DNA from: RYN-230 sp036497945 | GTDB taxonomy: Bacteria; Actinomycetota; Actinomycetes; Streptosporangiales; Streptosporangiaceae | Length of the DNA stretch: 64,000 bases | Assembly: GCA_036497945.1 (NCBI GenBank) | Contig: DASXIN010000040.1 | Span: forward strand, 6,577 to 70,576 | Direction: 5' to 3' | Shown here: piece by piece, positions 25,450 to 34,420 of the stretch | Position numbering within the stretch: the first letter of the stretch is position 1 | How the letters are laid out: each line of letters opens with the position of its first letter | Made by a program: the position numbers and the translations under genes | The notes under the pieces: model-generated | Database searches by the model: none | What the model saw: only the letters and a program-made list of their open reading frames with translations | Told to the model about the DNA's origin: nothing

Positions 25450-26736
25450 ATGGCCGGAAGGCCGCTGACCGTCCTGTTCATGCCCGAGAGCGCGTACGGC
25501 CCGACGAACAACTGCATCGGCATCGGGGACGTGCTGCGCCGCCGCGGGCACCGGGTGGTGTTCGCCGCCGAGGCGTCCTGGAAGGGCCGCCTGGAGCCGC
25601 TGGGCTTCGAGGAAGACCTGGTCGATCTGTCGCCTCCGGCCGCTGCCGATCAGGACGCCGGCCAGTTCTGGAAGGACTTCATCGCCAGCACCGCGCCGGA
25701 GTTCCGCAAGCCCACCATCGAGCAGCTGGAAACCTGGATCAAGCCGGTGTGGGCGGAACTGATCGGCGGCGCGCGGTACTGCCAGGACCAGCTGGCCGCG
25801 ATCGTGGCCCGGACCCGTCCGGACGTGATCGTCGAGGACAACGTGATCAGCTTCCCGGCGCTGCTCACCGCGGGCGCGCCGTTCGTCCGCATCGTGTCCT
25901 GCAACCCGCTGGAGATAGCCGACCCGGGGCTGCCCCCGGCGTTCTCCGGCTACCCGGTGGCCAGTCCGGCCGGGTGGGCCGAGTTCCGCGCCGAGTACGA
26001 CCGGGTACACCGGGCGCTGTGGACCGAGTTCAACGACTGGGTGATCAGCCAGGGCGCCGCAGCACTGCCGGACCTGGAGTTCATCCACCGTGCGGACCTG
26101 AACCTGTACGTCTACCCGGAACTGGCCGACTACCCGCGGACCAGGCCGCTCGGCCCGCGCTGGCAGCGGCTGGCCTCCTCGGTCCGGGAGACCGACGAGC
26201 AGTACACCATGCCCGCTGCCCTGGCCGGCCAGGACGGGGCGCTGATCTACTTCTCGCTGGGCTCGCTCGGCTCGGCCGACGTGCCGCTGATGCGCCGCCT
26301 GATCGACTGCCTGGCCGCCACCCCGTACCGGTACATCGTGTCGATGGGCCCGCTGCACGCCGAGCTGGCACTGGCCCCGAACATGGCCGGCGCCGAGTTC
26401 CTGCCGCAGACCTCGGTCATCCCGCAGGCTGACCTGGTCATCACGCACGGCGGGAACAACACGACCACGGAATGCCTGCACTTCGGCAAGCCGATGATCG
26501 TGCTACCGCTGTTCTGGGACCAGCACGACAACGCGCAGCGGGTGGCTGAGCTAGGGCTGGGGGCCCGGCTGGATTCCTACCGGTTCACCGACGCCGAGCT
26601 GCACGGCGCGCTTCGCCAGTTGCTCGGCGACCGCGCGCTGCGCGACCGGCTGGCCACCGGCGCCGCCCAGATCCAGGCCCAGCAGGGCCTGCGCCGGGCC
26701 GCGGACCTGATCGAGCGCGCGGCCGAGGGCAGCTAG
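25450..26736 (+). CDS. UDP-glycosyltransferase-like (MGT family) enzyme
   Basis: 428 aa from ATG 25450 with GGAAGGAG upstream; an in-frame GTG at 25414 is less likely. GT-B fold: N-terminal acceptor domain with GHRVVFAAEASW, C-terminal nucleotide-sugar domain with the signature THGGNNTTTECLHFGKP and LPLFWDQHDNAQRV. Enzymes of this group glycosylate lipids, macrolides or other small hydrophobic molecules. Acceptor unknown and no natural-product genes are adjacent. Confidence 0.8.
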   Translation: MAGRPLTVLFMPESAYGPTNNCIGIGDVLRRRGHRVVFAAEASWKGRLEPLGFEEDLVDLSPPAAADQDAGQFWKDFIASTAPEFRKPTIEQLETWIKPVWAELIGGARYCQDQLAAIVARTRPDVIVEDNVISFPALLTAGAPFVRIVSCNPLEIADPGLPPAFSGYPVASPAGWAEFRAEYDRVHRALWTEFNDWVISQGAAALPDLEFIHRADLNLYVYPELADYPRTRPLGPRWQRLASSVRETDEQYTMPAALAGQDGALIYFSLGSLGSADVPLMRRLIDCLAATPYRYIVSMGPLHAELALAPNMAGAEFLPQTSVIPQADLVITHGGNNTTTECLHFGKPMIVLPLFWDQHDNAQRVAELGLGARLDSYRFTDAELHGALRQLLGDRALRDRLATGAAQIQAQQGLRRAADLIERAAEGS

Positions 26737-26769
26737 CGGGCCAAGGAATCTAGCGGGCCAGGGAACTAG
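26733..26769. repeat. three 16-17-base units joining convergent stop codons
   Basis: CTAGCGGGCCAAGGAAT-like units begin at 26733, 26750 and 26766. The first contains the glycosyltransferase TAG, the third the TAG of the convergent HD gene. It could be a slippage product at a palindromic stop site. Confidence 0.55.
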
Positions 26770-27353
26770 CCGGCCAGAAAACCCTGGCTGACCGCCGCGG
26801 AGACCAGCTCCCGGGCGAACGCGCCGAGCGCGGCGGAGCCATCCTCGATCAGCGCCACTTTGGTCAGCGCCTGGTCGGCGGTCACCCCGTGCTGCGCCCA
26901 GGTGCCCCCACCCAGCTGATAGTTGGCCAGCATCGGCTGCAGTCGGTCCAGCGCGCGGGCGAACTTGGCCTCCGGCGTGCGCCGCTCCTCGAACTCATCC
27001 CACAGCGCCCGGAAGCTGGCCGCCTGGCCGGCCGGCAGCAACGCGAACAGCCGGTCCGCCGCGGCCCGCTCCGCTTCCTCCTGGCGGGCCTGCGCTTGCT
27101 CACCGGCGTAGACGAACAGGTCGCCCGCGTCGATCTCCACCAGGTCGTGCACGACCGTCATGGCGGTCACCCGGCCGAGGTCGGTACCGGCTGGCGCGTA
27201 TTCGCCCAGCACCAGGCTCATCAGCGCCAGGTGCCAGGAGTGCTCGGCCGAATTTTCCCGCCTGCTGCCGTCGATGATCTGGCTCTGCCGGAGCACGCCC
27301 TTGAGCCGGTCGGCTTCCAGCAGGAACCGCAGCTGACTGTCCAGGGGTTGCAC
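26766..27353 (-). CDS. HD-domain hydrolase (HDDC2/YfbR-like)
   Basis: 195 aa from GTG 27353; the frame is open to an ATG at 27398, but homologs usually begin near the LDSQLRFLLEADRLK segment. HD metal ligands: H in RENSAEHSWH, HD in MTVVHDLVEID and D in FARALDRLQP. Close to the HDDC2/YfbR proteins, which dephosphorylate deoxynucleoside monophosphates. Likely a cytosolic nucleotidase; substrate not proven. Confidence 0.75.
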   Translation of the reverse strand: MQPLDSQLRFLLEADRLKGVLRQSQIIDGSRRENSAEHSWHLALMSLVLGEYAPAGTDLGRVTAMTVVHDLVEIDAGDLFVYAGEQAQARQEEAERAAADRLFALLPAGQAASFRALWDEFEERRTPEAKFARALDRLQPMLANYQLGGGTWAQHGVTADQALTKVALIEDGSAALGAFARELVSAAVSQGFLAG

Positions 27354-27548
27354 TTGTTCCCATCCGTGGCCGGGCTCGCCGCACCCCCAACCTGGCACCG
27401 GGGCCCTGACGTGCGATCATGTTCTGGGGGACCCAACGATGATACGGGGGACCGGCTCATCAGGCTCGCCCTGGCCGGGTCATCGTCTGGCCAGGGCGAG
27501 TCACCCTGGCGACACCGTGCGGGCGCCCCCCCAGCAGCCGGCCTAGCC

Positions 27549-27590
27549 ACGGCGCCCCTGGTCCCTACCCCCCCGGGCCAGGGGCGCCGT
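27549..27590. other. long inverted repeat upstream of FAD oxidoreductase gene
   Basis: Thirteen-base perfect arms ACGGCGCCCCTGG and CCAGGGGCGCCGT with a 16-base C-rich loop, 34 bases before the oxidoreductase start and within a divergent intergenic region. Neither neighbour ends here, so it is more likely regulatory (RNA hairpin or protein site) than a terminator. Confidence 0.4.
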
Positions 27591-27624
27591 CTGCGGCTTG
27601 GCTGGCGGCGGGATAATCAGGGCC

Positions 27625-29070
27625 ATGACCGAGCCGGCCGATGTGATCGTGGTCGGCTCCGGGCCGAACGGCCTGGCCGCCGCGCTGACCATGGCCCGGG
27701 CGGGGCTGGCGGTCCGGGTCATCGAGGGGGCGGCGACACCGGGCGGCGGCTGCCGCACCGCGGCGCTGACCCTGCCCGGGTTCCAGCACGACGTCTGCTC
27801 GGCGGTACATCCGCTGGCCGCCTCGTCCCCGTTCTTCCGCGGCACCAGCTTGTCCGCGCACGGGGTCACGTTCTGTACCCCTAAGGTCGCGTTCGCCCAT
27901 CCGCTGGACGGCGGGCAGGCGGCCGCGGTATCTGGCTCGGTCGAGGAAACGGCCCGCAGCCTGGGCGCCGACGAGGCGGCCTACCGGCGGCTGCTCGGCC
28001 CGCTGGTGCGCGACGCCGGGCTGATCCTGCCGGACGTCCTGGCCCCGCTCAGTTCCGTCCCGGCCCATCCGCTGGCCCTGGGCCGGTTCGGCGCGGCCGG
28101 GCTGCTGCCCGCCAGCCTGCTGGCCCGGCGGCTGCGCACCGAGGCGGGCCGGGCCCTGCTGGCCGGGGCGGCCGCACACTCGATGCTGCCGCTCAGCAGT
28201 CCCGGGACAGCGGCGTTCGGTCTGGTCCTGATGATGACCGCGCATACCGTGGGCTGGCCGGTGGTGGCGGGCGGCAGCGAACGGATCGCCGCGGCGCTGC
28301 TCGCCGAGCTCAGCGCGCTGGGCGGGCAGCTGGAGACGGGGCGGTGGGTGACGTCGCTGGACGGCCTGCCGCCGGCCCGCGCGGTGCTGCTCGACGTCAC
28401 GCCGCGCCAGCTGCTGCGGCTGGCTGGTGACCGGCTGCCCGCCCGGCAGCGCCGGGCGCTGGGCCGCTACCGCTACGGGCCCGGGGTGTGCAAGGTGGAC
28501 TGGGCGCTGAGCGGGCCGGTGCCGTGGCGCGCGGCCGCCTGCCGGGAGGCGGGCACCGTGCACCTGGGCGGCACGCTGGCTGAAGTGGCCCGGAGCGAAG
28601 CCGAGGTGACCGCCGGGCGGCTGCCGGAGCGTCCGTACTGCCTGATCGCCCAGCCGGGTGTGGTGGACCCCAGCCGGGCCCCGGACGGCCAGCACACGCT
28701 GTGGGGGTACTGCCACGTGCCCGCGGGCTGCCCGGCCGACGTATCCAGCCGGATCGAGGCGCAGATCGAGCGGTTCGCCCCTGGATTTCGCGACCTGATC
28801 CTGGCCCGGACCGTGCGCACCGCGGCCGACCTGGACCAGTACAACCCCAACTACGTGGGCGGGGACATCAACAGCGGGGCCGGGACGCTGCGCCAGACGC
28901 TGCTCGGCCCGCTACCGCCGTGGCCGTGGCCGGTGCACTGGAACCCGTACCGGACCGGGCTGCCCGGCGTCTACCTGTGCTCCGCGTCCACTCCGCCGGG
29001 CGGCGGCGTGCACGGCATGTGCGGGGCGGGCGCGGCCCGCGCCGCCCTGGCCGACCTGCACGTCGCTTGA
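27625..29070 (+). CDS. FAD-dependent oxidoreductase, phytoene-desaturase-like
   Basis: 481 aa from ATG 27625. N-terminal dinucleotide fold VIVVGSGPNGLAAALTMARAG and a C-terminal FAD closure VYLCSASTPPGGGVHGMCG. The family (CrtI/NOR-like, PYROXD2-type) includes carotenoid desaturases, but no carotenoid genes are near. Substrate unknown. It is divergent from the HD gene. Confidence 0.8.
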   Translation: MTEPADVIVVGSGPNGLAAALTMARAGLAVRVIEGAATPGGGCRTAALTLPGFQHDVCSAVHPLAASSPFFRGTSLSAHGVTFCTPKVAFAHPLDGGQAAAVSGSVEETARSLGADEAAYRRLLGPLVRDAGLILPDVLAPLSSVPAHPLALGRFGAAGLLPASLLARRLRTEAGRALLAGAAAHSMLPLSSPGTAAFGLVLMMTAHTVGWPVVAGGSERIAAALLAELSALGGQLETGRWVTSLDGLPPARAVLLDVTPRQLLRLAGDRLPARQRRALGRYRYGPGVCKVDWALSGPVPWRAAACREAGTVHLGGTLAEVARSEAEVTAGRLPERPYCLIAQPGVVDPSRAPDGQHTLWGYCHVPAGCPADVSSRIEAQIERFAPGFRDLILARTVRTAADLDQYNPNYVGGDINSGAGTLRQTLLGPLPPWPWPVHWNPYRTGLPGVYLCSASTPPGGGVHGMCGAGAARAALADLHVA

Positions 29071-29110
29071 CCCGCTGACCAGGCGGGCGCGCTGACCGGG
29101 GCGCTCCCGG

Positions 29111-29650
29111 TCAGCGCGGCTCCCGGTTCCCCTCGCGCAGCCGGGTCAGATGCTTCTGCAGCACCTGCTGCATCCGGTCATAGAAGTCAACGATCAACCG
29201 CAGCTCGTCATCGCTGTACCGGGCGGCCATCTCGCCCCAGTCCCGCACCATGGGCAGGAACACCGAGGCCACGTCGCGTACGGCGCGTTCCAGTACCAGC
29301 CGGATGACCACCCGGCGCCGGTCCCGCGGATCCCGTTCCCGGCGAACGAAGCCCGCCTCCTCCAGCCGGTCCACCACGCCGGTGATCGACGCGGTGGTCA
29401 GCCCGGTCTCCCGGGCCAGTTCGCCGGCCGTCATCTGGCCGCGGAAGCTCAGGATGTTCAGGCAGTTCAGGTCCGTCGAGTTGATGCCGATCCGGTCGGC
29501 CGCGGCCTGGCTCATCAGCTGCATCAGCGAACCGGTCCGCCGGATGGCCGCGGCGAACGCGGTGGCCAGCTCGGCCCGCTCCGGGTCGGTGGGGGCGAAC
29601 GGCTCGGCCCAGGGTAGTTCCCACTCGCCGCCGTACGGCTTTTCAGGCAT
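29111..29650 (-). CDS. MarR-family transcriptional regulator
   Basis: 179 aa; ATG 29650 with TAGGAGAG upstream. Winged-helix core with LNILSFRGQMTAGELARETGLTTASITGVVDRLEEAGFVRRERDPRDRR, shown here only by its positions about 58-105. The wing arginines (ERDPRDRR) are intact. Divergent from an MFS pump, so it probably represses that pump and itself by binding the AT-richer 113-base gap, released by a drug-like ligand (inference). Confidence 0.85.
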   Translation of the reverse strand: MPEKPYGGEWELPWAEPFAPTDPERAELATAFAAAIRRTGSLMQLMSQAAADRIGINSTDLNCLNILSFRGQMTAGELARETGLTTASITGVVDRLEEAGFVRRERDPRDRRRVVIRLVLERAVRDVASVFLPMVRDWGEMAARYSDDELRLIVDFYDRMQQVLQKHLTRLREGNREPR

Positions 29651-29763
29651 ACTTCAACTCTCCTATTATCTAAGCAACCTAGACAGTAGCTAACCAAGAT
29701 GCTAGCGTCGCTTGTGAAAGCACAATACAGCGAAATCCTCCTGGTAAGAGGCGGTGACCGAGC
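29651..29763. promoter_or_regulatory. divergent promoter/operator region of marR and MFS genes
   Basis: Noticeably richer in A and T than its surroundings. It includes an imperfect inverted repeat TCTAAGCAACCTAGA (arms TCTA/TAGA) about 30 bases from the marR start, a plausible MarR operator. The MFS gene has a usable ribosome site (GGTAAGAGG) near its ATG. Confidence 0.4.
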
Positions 29764-31521
29764 ATGACATCAGACGCACCGATCCTGGCACCCCGAGCCG
29801 CGGCCAGCGAGCAGCCCGACCCGCGCCGCTGGCTCACGCTGGTCATCCTGCTGCTGGCCGGCTTCATGAACCTGCTCGATGTGTCCATCGTGAACATCGC
29901 CATCCCGTCCATCCAGCGCAACCTGCACGCCAGCTACGCGGACGTGCAGTGGGCGCTGGCCGGGTACACGCTGGCCTACGCGCTGGTGCTGATCACCGGC
30001 GGTCGGCTGGGCGACACGTTCGGCCGGAAACGGCTGTTCCTGATCGGGGTGGCCGGCTTCACCATCATGTCCGCGCTGTGCGGCGCGGCCACCAGCCCCG
30101 GCATGCTGATCACCTGCCGGGTGCTCCAGGGCGCCATGGGCGCCATCATGGTGCCCCAGGTCCTGGCGGTCATCCAGGTCATCTTCCCGCCCAAGGAGCG
30201 GATCAAGGCGCTGGCCGGGTTCGGGGTTACCGCGGGGCTCGGCACGGTCAGCGGGCCGCTGCTCGGCGGGCTGCTCATCCAGCACAACCTGTTCGGCCTG
30301 GGCTGGCGGCCGATCTTCCTGATCAACGTCCCGGTCGGCATCATCGCGTTCGTGGCCTCGGCCTACCTGGTCCGCGAGTCGAAGGCGGCCAACCCACCCA
30401 AGCTGGACCCGGTCGGTGTGGCGCTCATCTCGGCCGCGCTCCTGCTGCTCCTCTACCCGCTGGTGCAGGGCCGTCAGTTCGGCTGGCCGACCTGGACGTT
30501 CGTGTCCATGGCGCTGTCCGTGCCGGTGCTCGCCGCGTTCGTCGGATACGAGCGGATCAAGGCCCGCCGGGACGGCTCCCCGCTGGTCCAGCTCAGCCTG
30601 TTCCGCGACCGGGCGTTCAGCGCCGGGATGACCGTGGCCCTGACGTTCTTCCTCGGCATCGCCTCGTTCGCCCTGGTGCTCACCCTGTTCTTGCAGCTCG
30701 GCCTCGGCTTCTCCCCGCTGCACGCCGGGCTGACCTTCCTGCCGTTCTCGGCCGGCGTGCTGGTGTCCTCCGGCGCGGCGGCCCGGCTCGCGCCCAAGTT
30801 CGGCCGCGGCGTCACCATGGTCGGCGCGCTGCTTACCGCGGCGGGCATGGCCACCCTGATCGGCACCGTGCACCACTTCGGCGCGGCCGTGACCACCTGG
30901 GACCTGGTGCCCGGGCTGGCCGCGGCGGGGCTCGGCCTGGGCGCGGTCATCGCGCCGCTGGCCGACATCGTGCTGGCCCACGTCCCGCACCGGGACGCGG
31001 GCTCGGCGTCCGGCGTGTTCAACACCGGCCTGCAGCTGGGCAACTCGATCGGCATCGCGCTGATCGGCGTGATCTTCTTCGCACTGCTCGGCAGCCAGTC
31101 CGCGGCGGCGGCCCGCACCGTCACCCCGCAGCTGCGCAGCGGGCTGGTCGCGGCGGGCGTGCCGGCCCAGTACACCGGGCGCGTCGTCAGCCAGTTCGGT
31201 GACTGCCTGCACGCCCGGCTGGTGGCCGCCGACCCGACGGTCACCCCGGCGGCGTGCCAGCCGCCCCACGGGCAGGTGCTGCCCGCCGCCGCGCACCCCG
31301 TGCTGGCCAGCGCCGGCGGCACCGCGCTGCGTACCGACTTCGCCAGTTCGCTGGTGCGCACGCTGTGGTTCCAGGTCGGCGTGTTCGTGCTCAGCTTCCT
31401 GCTGATGCTCGGGATACCGGCCGGCGCGGGCAAGCACACCAGGGCGGCGGTGCCGGAACCGGCCCCCGGGGACCGGTCACTGGCCCCAGCCGGCACGGCC
31501 AGCGAGGGAGCGGAAGCATGA
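29764..31521 (+). CDS. MFS drug efflux transporter, DHA2 (EmrB/QacA) family
   Basis: 585 aa, about 14 membrane helices. Motif A GGRLGDTFGRKRLF is between helices 2 and 3; motif C-like GLGTVSGPLLGG is in helix 5. Proton-coupled export of hydrophobic drugs is the usual role. A large outside loop (about 440-520) precedes the last helix. Downstream overlap (ATGA) with an NAD(P)-binding protein gene and a divergent MarR suggest a small regulated detoxification unit. Confidence 0.9.
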   Translation: MTSDAPILAPRAAASEQPDPRRWLTLVILLLAGFMNLLDVSIVNIAIPSIQRNLHASYADVQWALAGYTLAYALVLITGGRLGDTFGRKRLFLIGVAGFTIMSALCGAATSPGMLITCRVLQGAMGAIMVPQVLAVIQVIFPPKERIKALAGFGVTAGLGTVSGPLLGGLLIQHNLFGLGWRPIFLINVPVGIIAFVASAYLVRESKAANPPKLDPVGVALISAALLLLLYPLVQGRQFGWPTWTFVSMALSVPVLAAFVGYERIKARRDGSPLVQLSLFRDRAFSAGMTVALTFFLGIASFALVLTLFLQLGLGFSPLHAGLTFLPFSAGVLVSSGAAARLAPKFGRGVTMVGALLTAAGMATLIGTVHHFGAAVTTWDLVPGLAAAGLGLGAVIAPLADIVLAHVPHRDAGSASGVFNTGLQLGNSIGIALIGVIFFALLGSQSAAAARTVTPQLRSGLVAAGVPAQYTGRVVSQFGDCLHARLVAADPTVTPAACQPPHGQVLPAAAHPVLASAGGTALRTDFASSLVRTLWFQVGVFVLSFLLMLGIPAGAGKHTRAAVPEPAPGDRSLAPAGTASEGAEA

Positions 31522-32174
31522 CCGCGGCCAGCCACCCGGGGAACGGCACGCTGCGACTGGCCATCCTCGGTGCCACCGGCGGGATCGGCGGGCACGTGCT
31601 GAGCTGGGCGGCCGACGCCGGGCACCCGGTGCACGTGCTGGCCCGCCACCCGGCGGCCGTGCCACGCCGCCCGGGGGTCACCGTGATCGAGGGCGACGCG
31701 ACCGACACGGTGGCGGTAGCTGACGCGGTGGCCGCCGCGGACGCGGTACTGTCCGCGCTCGGCCCGCGCGGCGCCAAGACGCCGCAGCTGCTGGCCACCG
31801 CGGCGGCGGTGCTGACCCAGGCCATGGCCAAGACCGGGACGGCCCGGCTGATCTGCGTGTCCGCGGCCGGGGCGTTCATCAAGGACGACCCGGAGACCAG
31901 CGGGCTGGTCAAGCTGATCCTGCCGCGCGTCTTCGCCAAGTCATTCGCCGACGTGCGGGCCATGGAGGAGGTGATCCGGGCCAGCAGCCTGGACTGGACG
32001 CTGGTCCGGCCGACCCGGCTGGTGAACAGCCCGGCCCGGGGGGAGTACCGGATCGGCCGGGACTACCCGCCGCCCGGCCTGACCAAGATCTCCCGGGCCG
32101 ACGTGGCCGCCTTCATGATCCGCACCCTGACCGACGGCAGCTACGTCCGCGAGTCCCCCGCCATCTGCTGGTAG
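31518..32174 (+). CDS. NAD(P)-binding atypical SDR (NmrA/YwnB-like)
   Basis: 218 aa, ATG overlapping the pump's stop. Rossmann motif LAILGATGGIGGHV at the N-terminus, NAD(P)-type beta-alpha repeats, then LDWTLVRPTRLVNS, characteristic of NAD(P)H-binding NmrA-like proteins that often sense redox state or reduce small molecules. Co-transcribed with the MFS pump; exact reaction unknown. Confidence 0.8.
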   Translation: MTAASHPGNGTLRLAILGATGGIGGHVLSWAADAGHPVHVLARHPAAVPRRPGVTVIEGDATDTVAVADAVAAADAVLSALGPRGAKTPQLLATAAAVLTQAMAKTGTARLICVSAAGAFIKDDPETSGLVKLILPRVFAKSFADVRAMEEVIRASSLDWTLVRPTRLVNSPARGEYRIGRDYPPPGLTKISRADVAAFMIRTLTDGSYVRESPAICW

Positions 32175-32182
32175 AAATCAGC

Positions 32183-32227
32183 AGTGCGGTGACTTATGCC
32201 CCACCTGCGGGCATAAGTCACCGCACT
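32183..32227. terminator. long bidirectional terminator-like hairpin
   Basis: Perfect 19-bp stem, AGTGCGGTGACTTATGCCC with its exact complement, around a 7-base loop. It lies between convergent genes, eight bases after one stop and 14 before the other. No T tract. Confidence 0.8.
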
Positions 32228-32241
32228 CATGGCATTCGCGC

Positions 32242-33360
32242 TCAGCTGGCGCCGTCGGCCACCGCGGCGTCCACCTCCGCGTGCCGGACGGCCAGTTCGA
32301 CCGCGTAGCGGGCGTCGTCCGCCTTCTGCTGGTCGATCCGGTCGGCGATGTCCTCGTCGTCACGCATCAGCGCCTCGAGATCGGTCTTGGCCGCGTCCAG
32401 CACGCCCAGGTCGGCGTAGGCGTGCTGCACCTTGGCCCCCCACAGCCCGATGTCCTTCACGCACGGCACGATCCGGCTGAACAGCAGCATGCGGAACGCC
32501 TGCTGGACCGGGGAGTGCTCGGTGAACTCCAGGCACTCGTCCACGTCATAGCCCATCCGCTCCCAGACCTCCTGGGCCCGGAACCGGTTGCGCATCAGGT
32601 AGCAGCCCTCGACCACGAACTCTTCCCGGTCCGCCCGCTCCGCCGACGTCAGTCCGGCGTAGTAGTCGCGCAGCGCCAGCCGGCCGAACGCCACGTGCCG
32701 GGCCTCGTCCTGCATCACGTAGGCCAGCAACTGCTTGACCAGCGGGTTGGCGGCGATGTCGCGGTGCACCCCGAACGCGGCCAGGGCCAGCCCCTCGATA
32801 AGCACCTGCATGCCCAGATACGGCATGTCCCAGCGGGAGTCACTGAGCGCGTCGGCCAGCAGCTGGGCCAGATCCGGGTTGACCGGGTAGTACAGCCCGA
32901 CCTTCTCCCGCATGAACCGGGAGTACAGCTCCACGTGCCGAGCCTCGTCCATGGTCTGGGTGGCGGCGTAGAACTTCGAGTCCATGTCCGGCACCGACTC
33001 GACGATCCGGGCCGCCACCGTGAGCGCGCCCTGCTCGCCGTGCAGGAACTGGCTGAACAGCCAGGACCCCAGGTGGTGGCCGAGTTCCTTGCGCTCGGCG
33101 TCGTTCAGCACGTCCCACTGCCGCGACCCGAAGATCGGGCAGAAGTCATCCGGCGTCTCCATCACGTTGGTCGGGTCCACCGGCAGGTCCCAGTCGATCC
33201 GCTTGGCCGCGTCCCACTGCTTGTCCTTGCCGCGCTGGTACAGGTCGAGGAGGCGGCTACGGCCGTCGTCGTACTCCCAGCTGAACTTGGTCGTCCCGGC
33301 GGCGGGCACGTCCCAGGTGCCGGGTTCGACGGGGGTGGCGTAGTGGTCGTAGGTGCTCAC
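32242..33360 (-). CDS. ferritin-like diiron protein (ribonucleotide-reductase-like fold)
   Basis: 372 aa from GTG 33360, preferred for GGAGG five bases upstream; an ATG at 33396 would add 12 residues. Diiron ligands in two pairs: GEQG with DEARHVE, then a mid helix Glu (LIEGLALAAFG) with QDEARHVAFG. This E/ExxH pattern belongs to ferritin-like oxidases and oxygenases related to RNR R2. Too divergent to assign as NrdB or AurF; a substrate oxygenase or desaturase-like role is a guess. Stands alone behind the terminator hairpin. Confidence 0.7.
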   Translation of the reverse strand: MSTYDHYATPVEPGTWDVPAAGTTKFSWEYDDGRSRLLDLYQRGKDKQWDAAKRIDWDLPVDPTNVMETPDDFCPIFGSRQWDVLNDAERKELGHHLGSWLFSQFLHGEQGALTVAARIVESVPDMDSKFYAATQTMDEARHVELYSRFMREKVGLYYPVNPDLAQLLADALSDSRWDMPYLGMQVLIEGLALAAFGVHRDIAANPLVKQLLAYVMQDEARHVAFGRLALRDYYAGLTSAERADREEFVVEGCYLMRNRFRAQEVWERMGYDVDECLEFTEHSPVQQAFRMLLFSRIVPCVKDIGLWGAKVQHAYADLGVLDAAKTDLEALMRDDEDIADRIDQQKADDARYAVELAVRHAEVDAAVADGAS

Positions 33361-33468
33361 GGCGGCCTCCAGCGCCCGGGGTTTGGCTGCCTTCATTACT
33401 ACCCAGTAACTAGTGTCGGCGCAATCCCTGCGGCGGGTGAGTCTGGTCGGGCGCAATCCCGCCGCGGG

Positions 33469-34395
33469 TCAGTCGTGTACCGACGGCTCATGGTCGGCGT
33501 GCCCGGACGGCTCGAGCTGGAACGTGGAGTGCTCGACGTCGAAGTGGCCGCGGACGCATTCCTGGAGCTGGTCCAGGATGCCCGGCCCGCAGCCCCGGCT
33601 CAGCGTGGCCGCGTCCACCACGACGTGCGCGGACAGCACCGGCAGGCCGGACGTGATGGTCCACGCGTGCAGGTCGTGCACGTCGATGACGCCGTCCAGC
33701 CCGATCATGTGCCGCCGCACCTCGGTCAGGTCGATGCCCCGTGGGCTGGCCTCCAGCAGCACGTCCACCGCGTCCCGGAGCAGCCGCCAGGTCCGGGGCA
33801 GGATGAGCACCCCGACCAGCAGCGACGCGATCGGGTCGGCCCGGGTGAACCCGGTCAGCGTGATCACCACCGCGGTCACGATGACCGCCACCGCACCGAA
33901 CGTGTCCGAGGCTACTTCCAGGAACGCGCCCCGCGCGTTCAGGCTCTCCGCCTGCGCCCCACGCAGCAGCATCAGCGACGCGCCGTTACCGGCCAGCGCG
34001 ACAACGCCGAAGAACGCCATCAGCCCGGTACTCACCGGCTCTGGGGTGGCGAGCCGCTGGGCGGCCTCGAAAACGATGAACCCGGCCATGCCGAGTAGCA
34101 GCAGCGCATTGGCCGTCGCGGCCAGGATCTCCAGCCGGGCATAGCCGAAGGTGCGCCGCTCGGTGGCGGGCTTGCTGGCGAAGTACGCGGCCAGCAGGGA
34201 CAGCCCCACCCCGGCCGCGTCGGCCGCCATGTGCGCCGCGTCGGCCAACAGCACCAGCGACCCGGACAGCGCCGCGCCGGCCACCTCGCCGACGGCGATC
34301 GTGACGGTGATGGCCAGCACGGCGGCCAGCCTGCCGCGGTGCCGCCCGGTCGCGGTCAGCGCAGGTCCGTGGTCATGCCCATGTCCGGCCGTCAT
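33469..34395 (-). CDS. cation diffusion facilitator (CzcD-like) metal exporter
   Basis: 308 aa, ATG start with GAGGGAG upstream. His-rich N-terminus (GHGHDHG), six hydrophobic helices, the helix-2 metal site LLADAAHMAADA and helix-5 AIVTAVVITLTG region, and a C-terminal cytosolic domain ending in VEHSTFQLEPSGH. Exports Zn2+, Co2+ or similar ions against protons. First gene of the ion-transport island; next to the KimA-like gene in the same direction. Confidence 0.85.
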   Translation of the reverse strand: MTAGHGHDHGPALTATGRHRGRLAAVLAITVTIAVGEVAGAALSGSLVLLADAAHMAADAAGVGLSLLAAYFASKPATERRTFGYARLEILAATANALLLLGMAGFIVFEAAQRLATPEPVSTGLMAFFGVVALAGNGASLMLLRGAQAESLNARGAFLEVASDTFGAVAVIVTAVVITLTGFTRADPIASLLVGVLILPRTWRLLRDAVDVLLEASPRGIDLTEVRRHMIGLDGVIDVHDLHAWTITSGLPVLSAHVVVDAATLSRGCGPGILDQLQECVRGHFDVEHSTFQLEPSGHADHEPSVHD

Positions 34396-34420
34396 CGCCG
34401 GTGACAGCTCCCTCGTCCGG

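Noticed and set aside
24286..26481. Very long antisense open frames, here 731 codons, and similar ones at 32281-34098 and 34151-36637
   Set aside because: Typical shadows in GC-rich DNA. They lie opposite well-supported genes (ABC ATPase/glycosyltransferase, diiron protein/CDF, KimA-like), have biased Arg/Gln/Gly/His composition and no recognisable domains.
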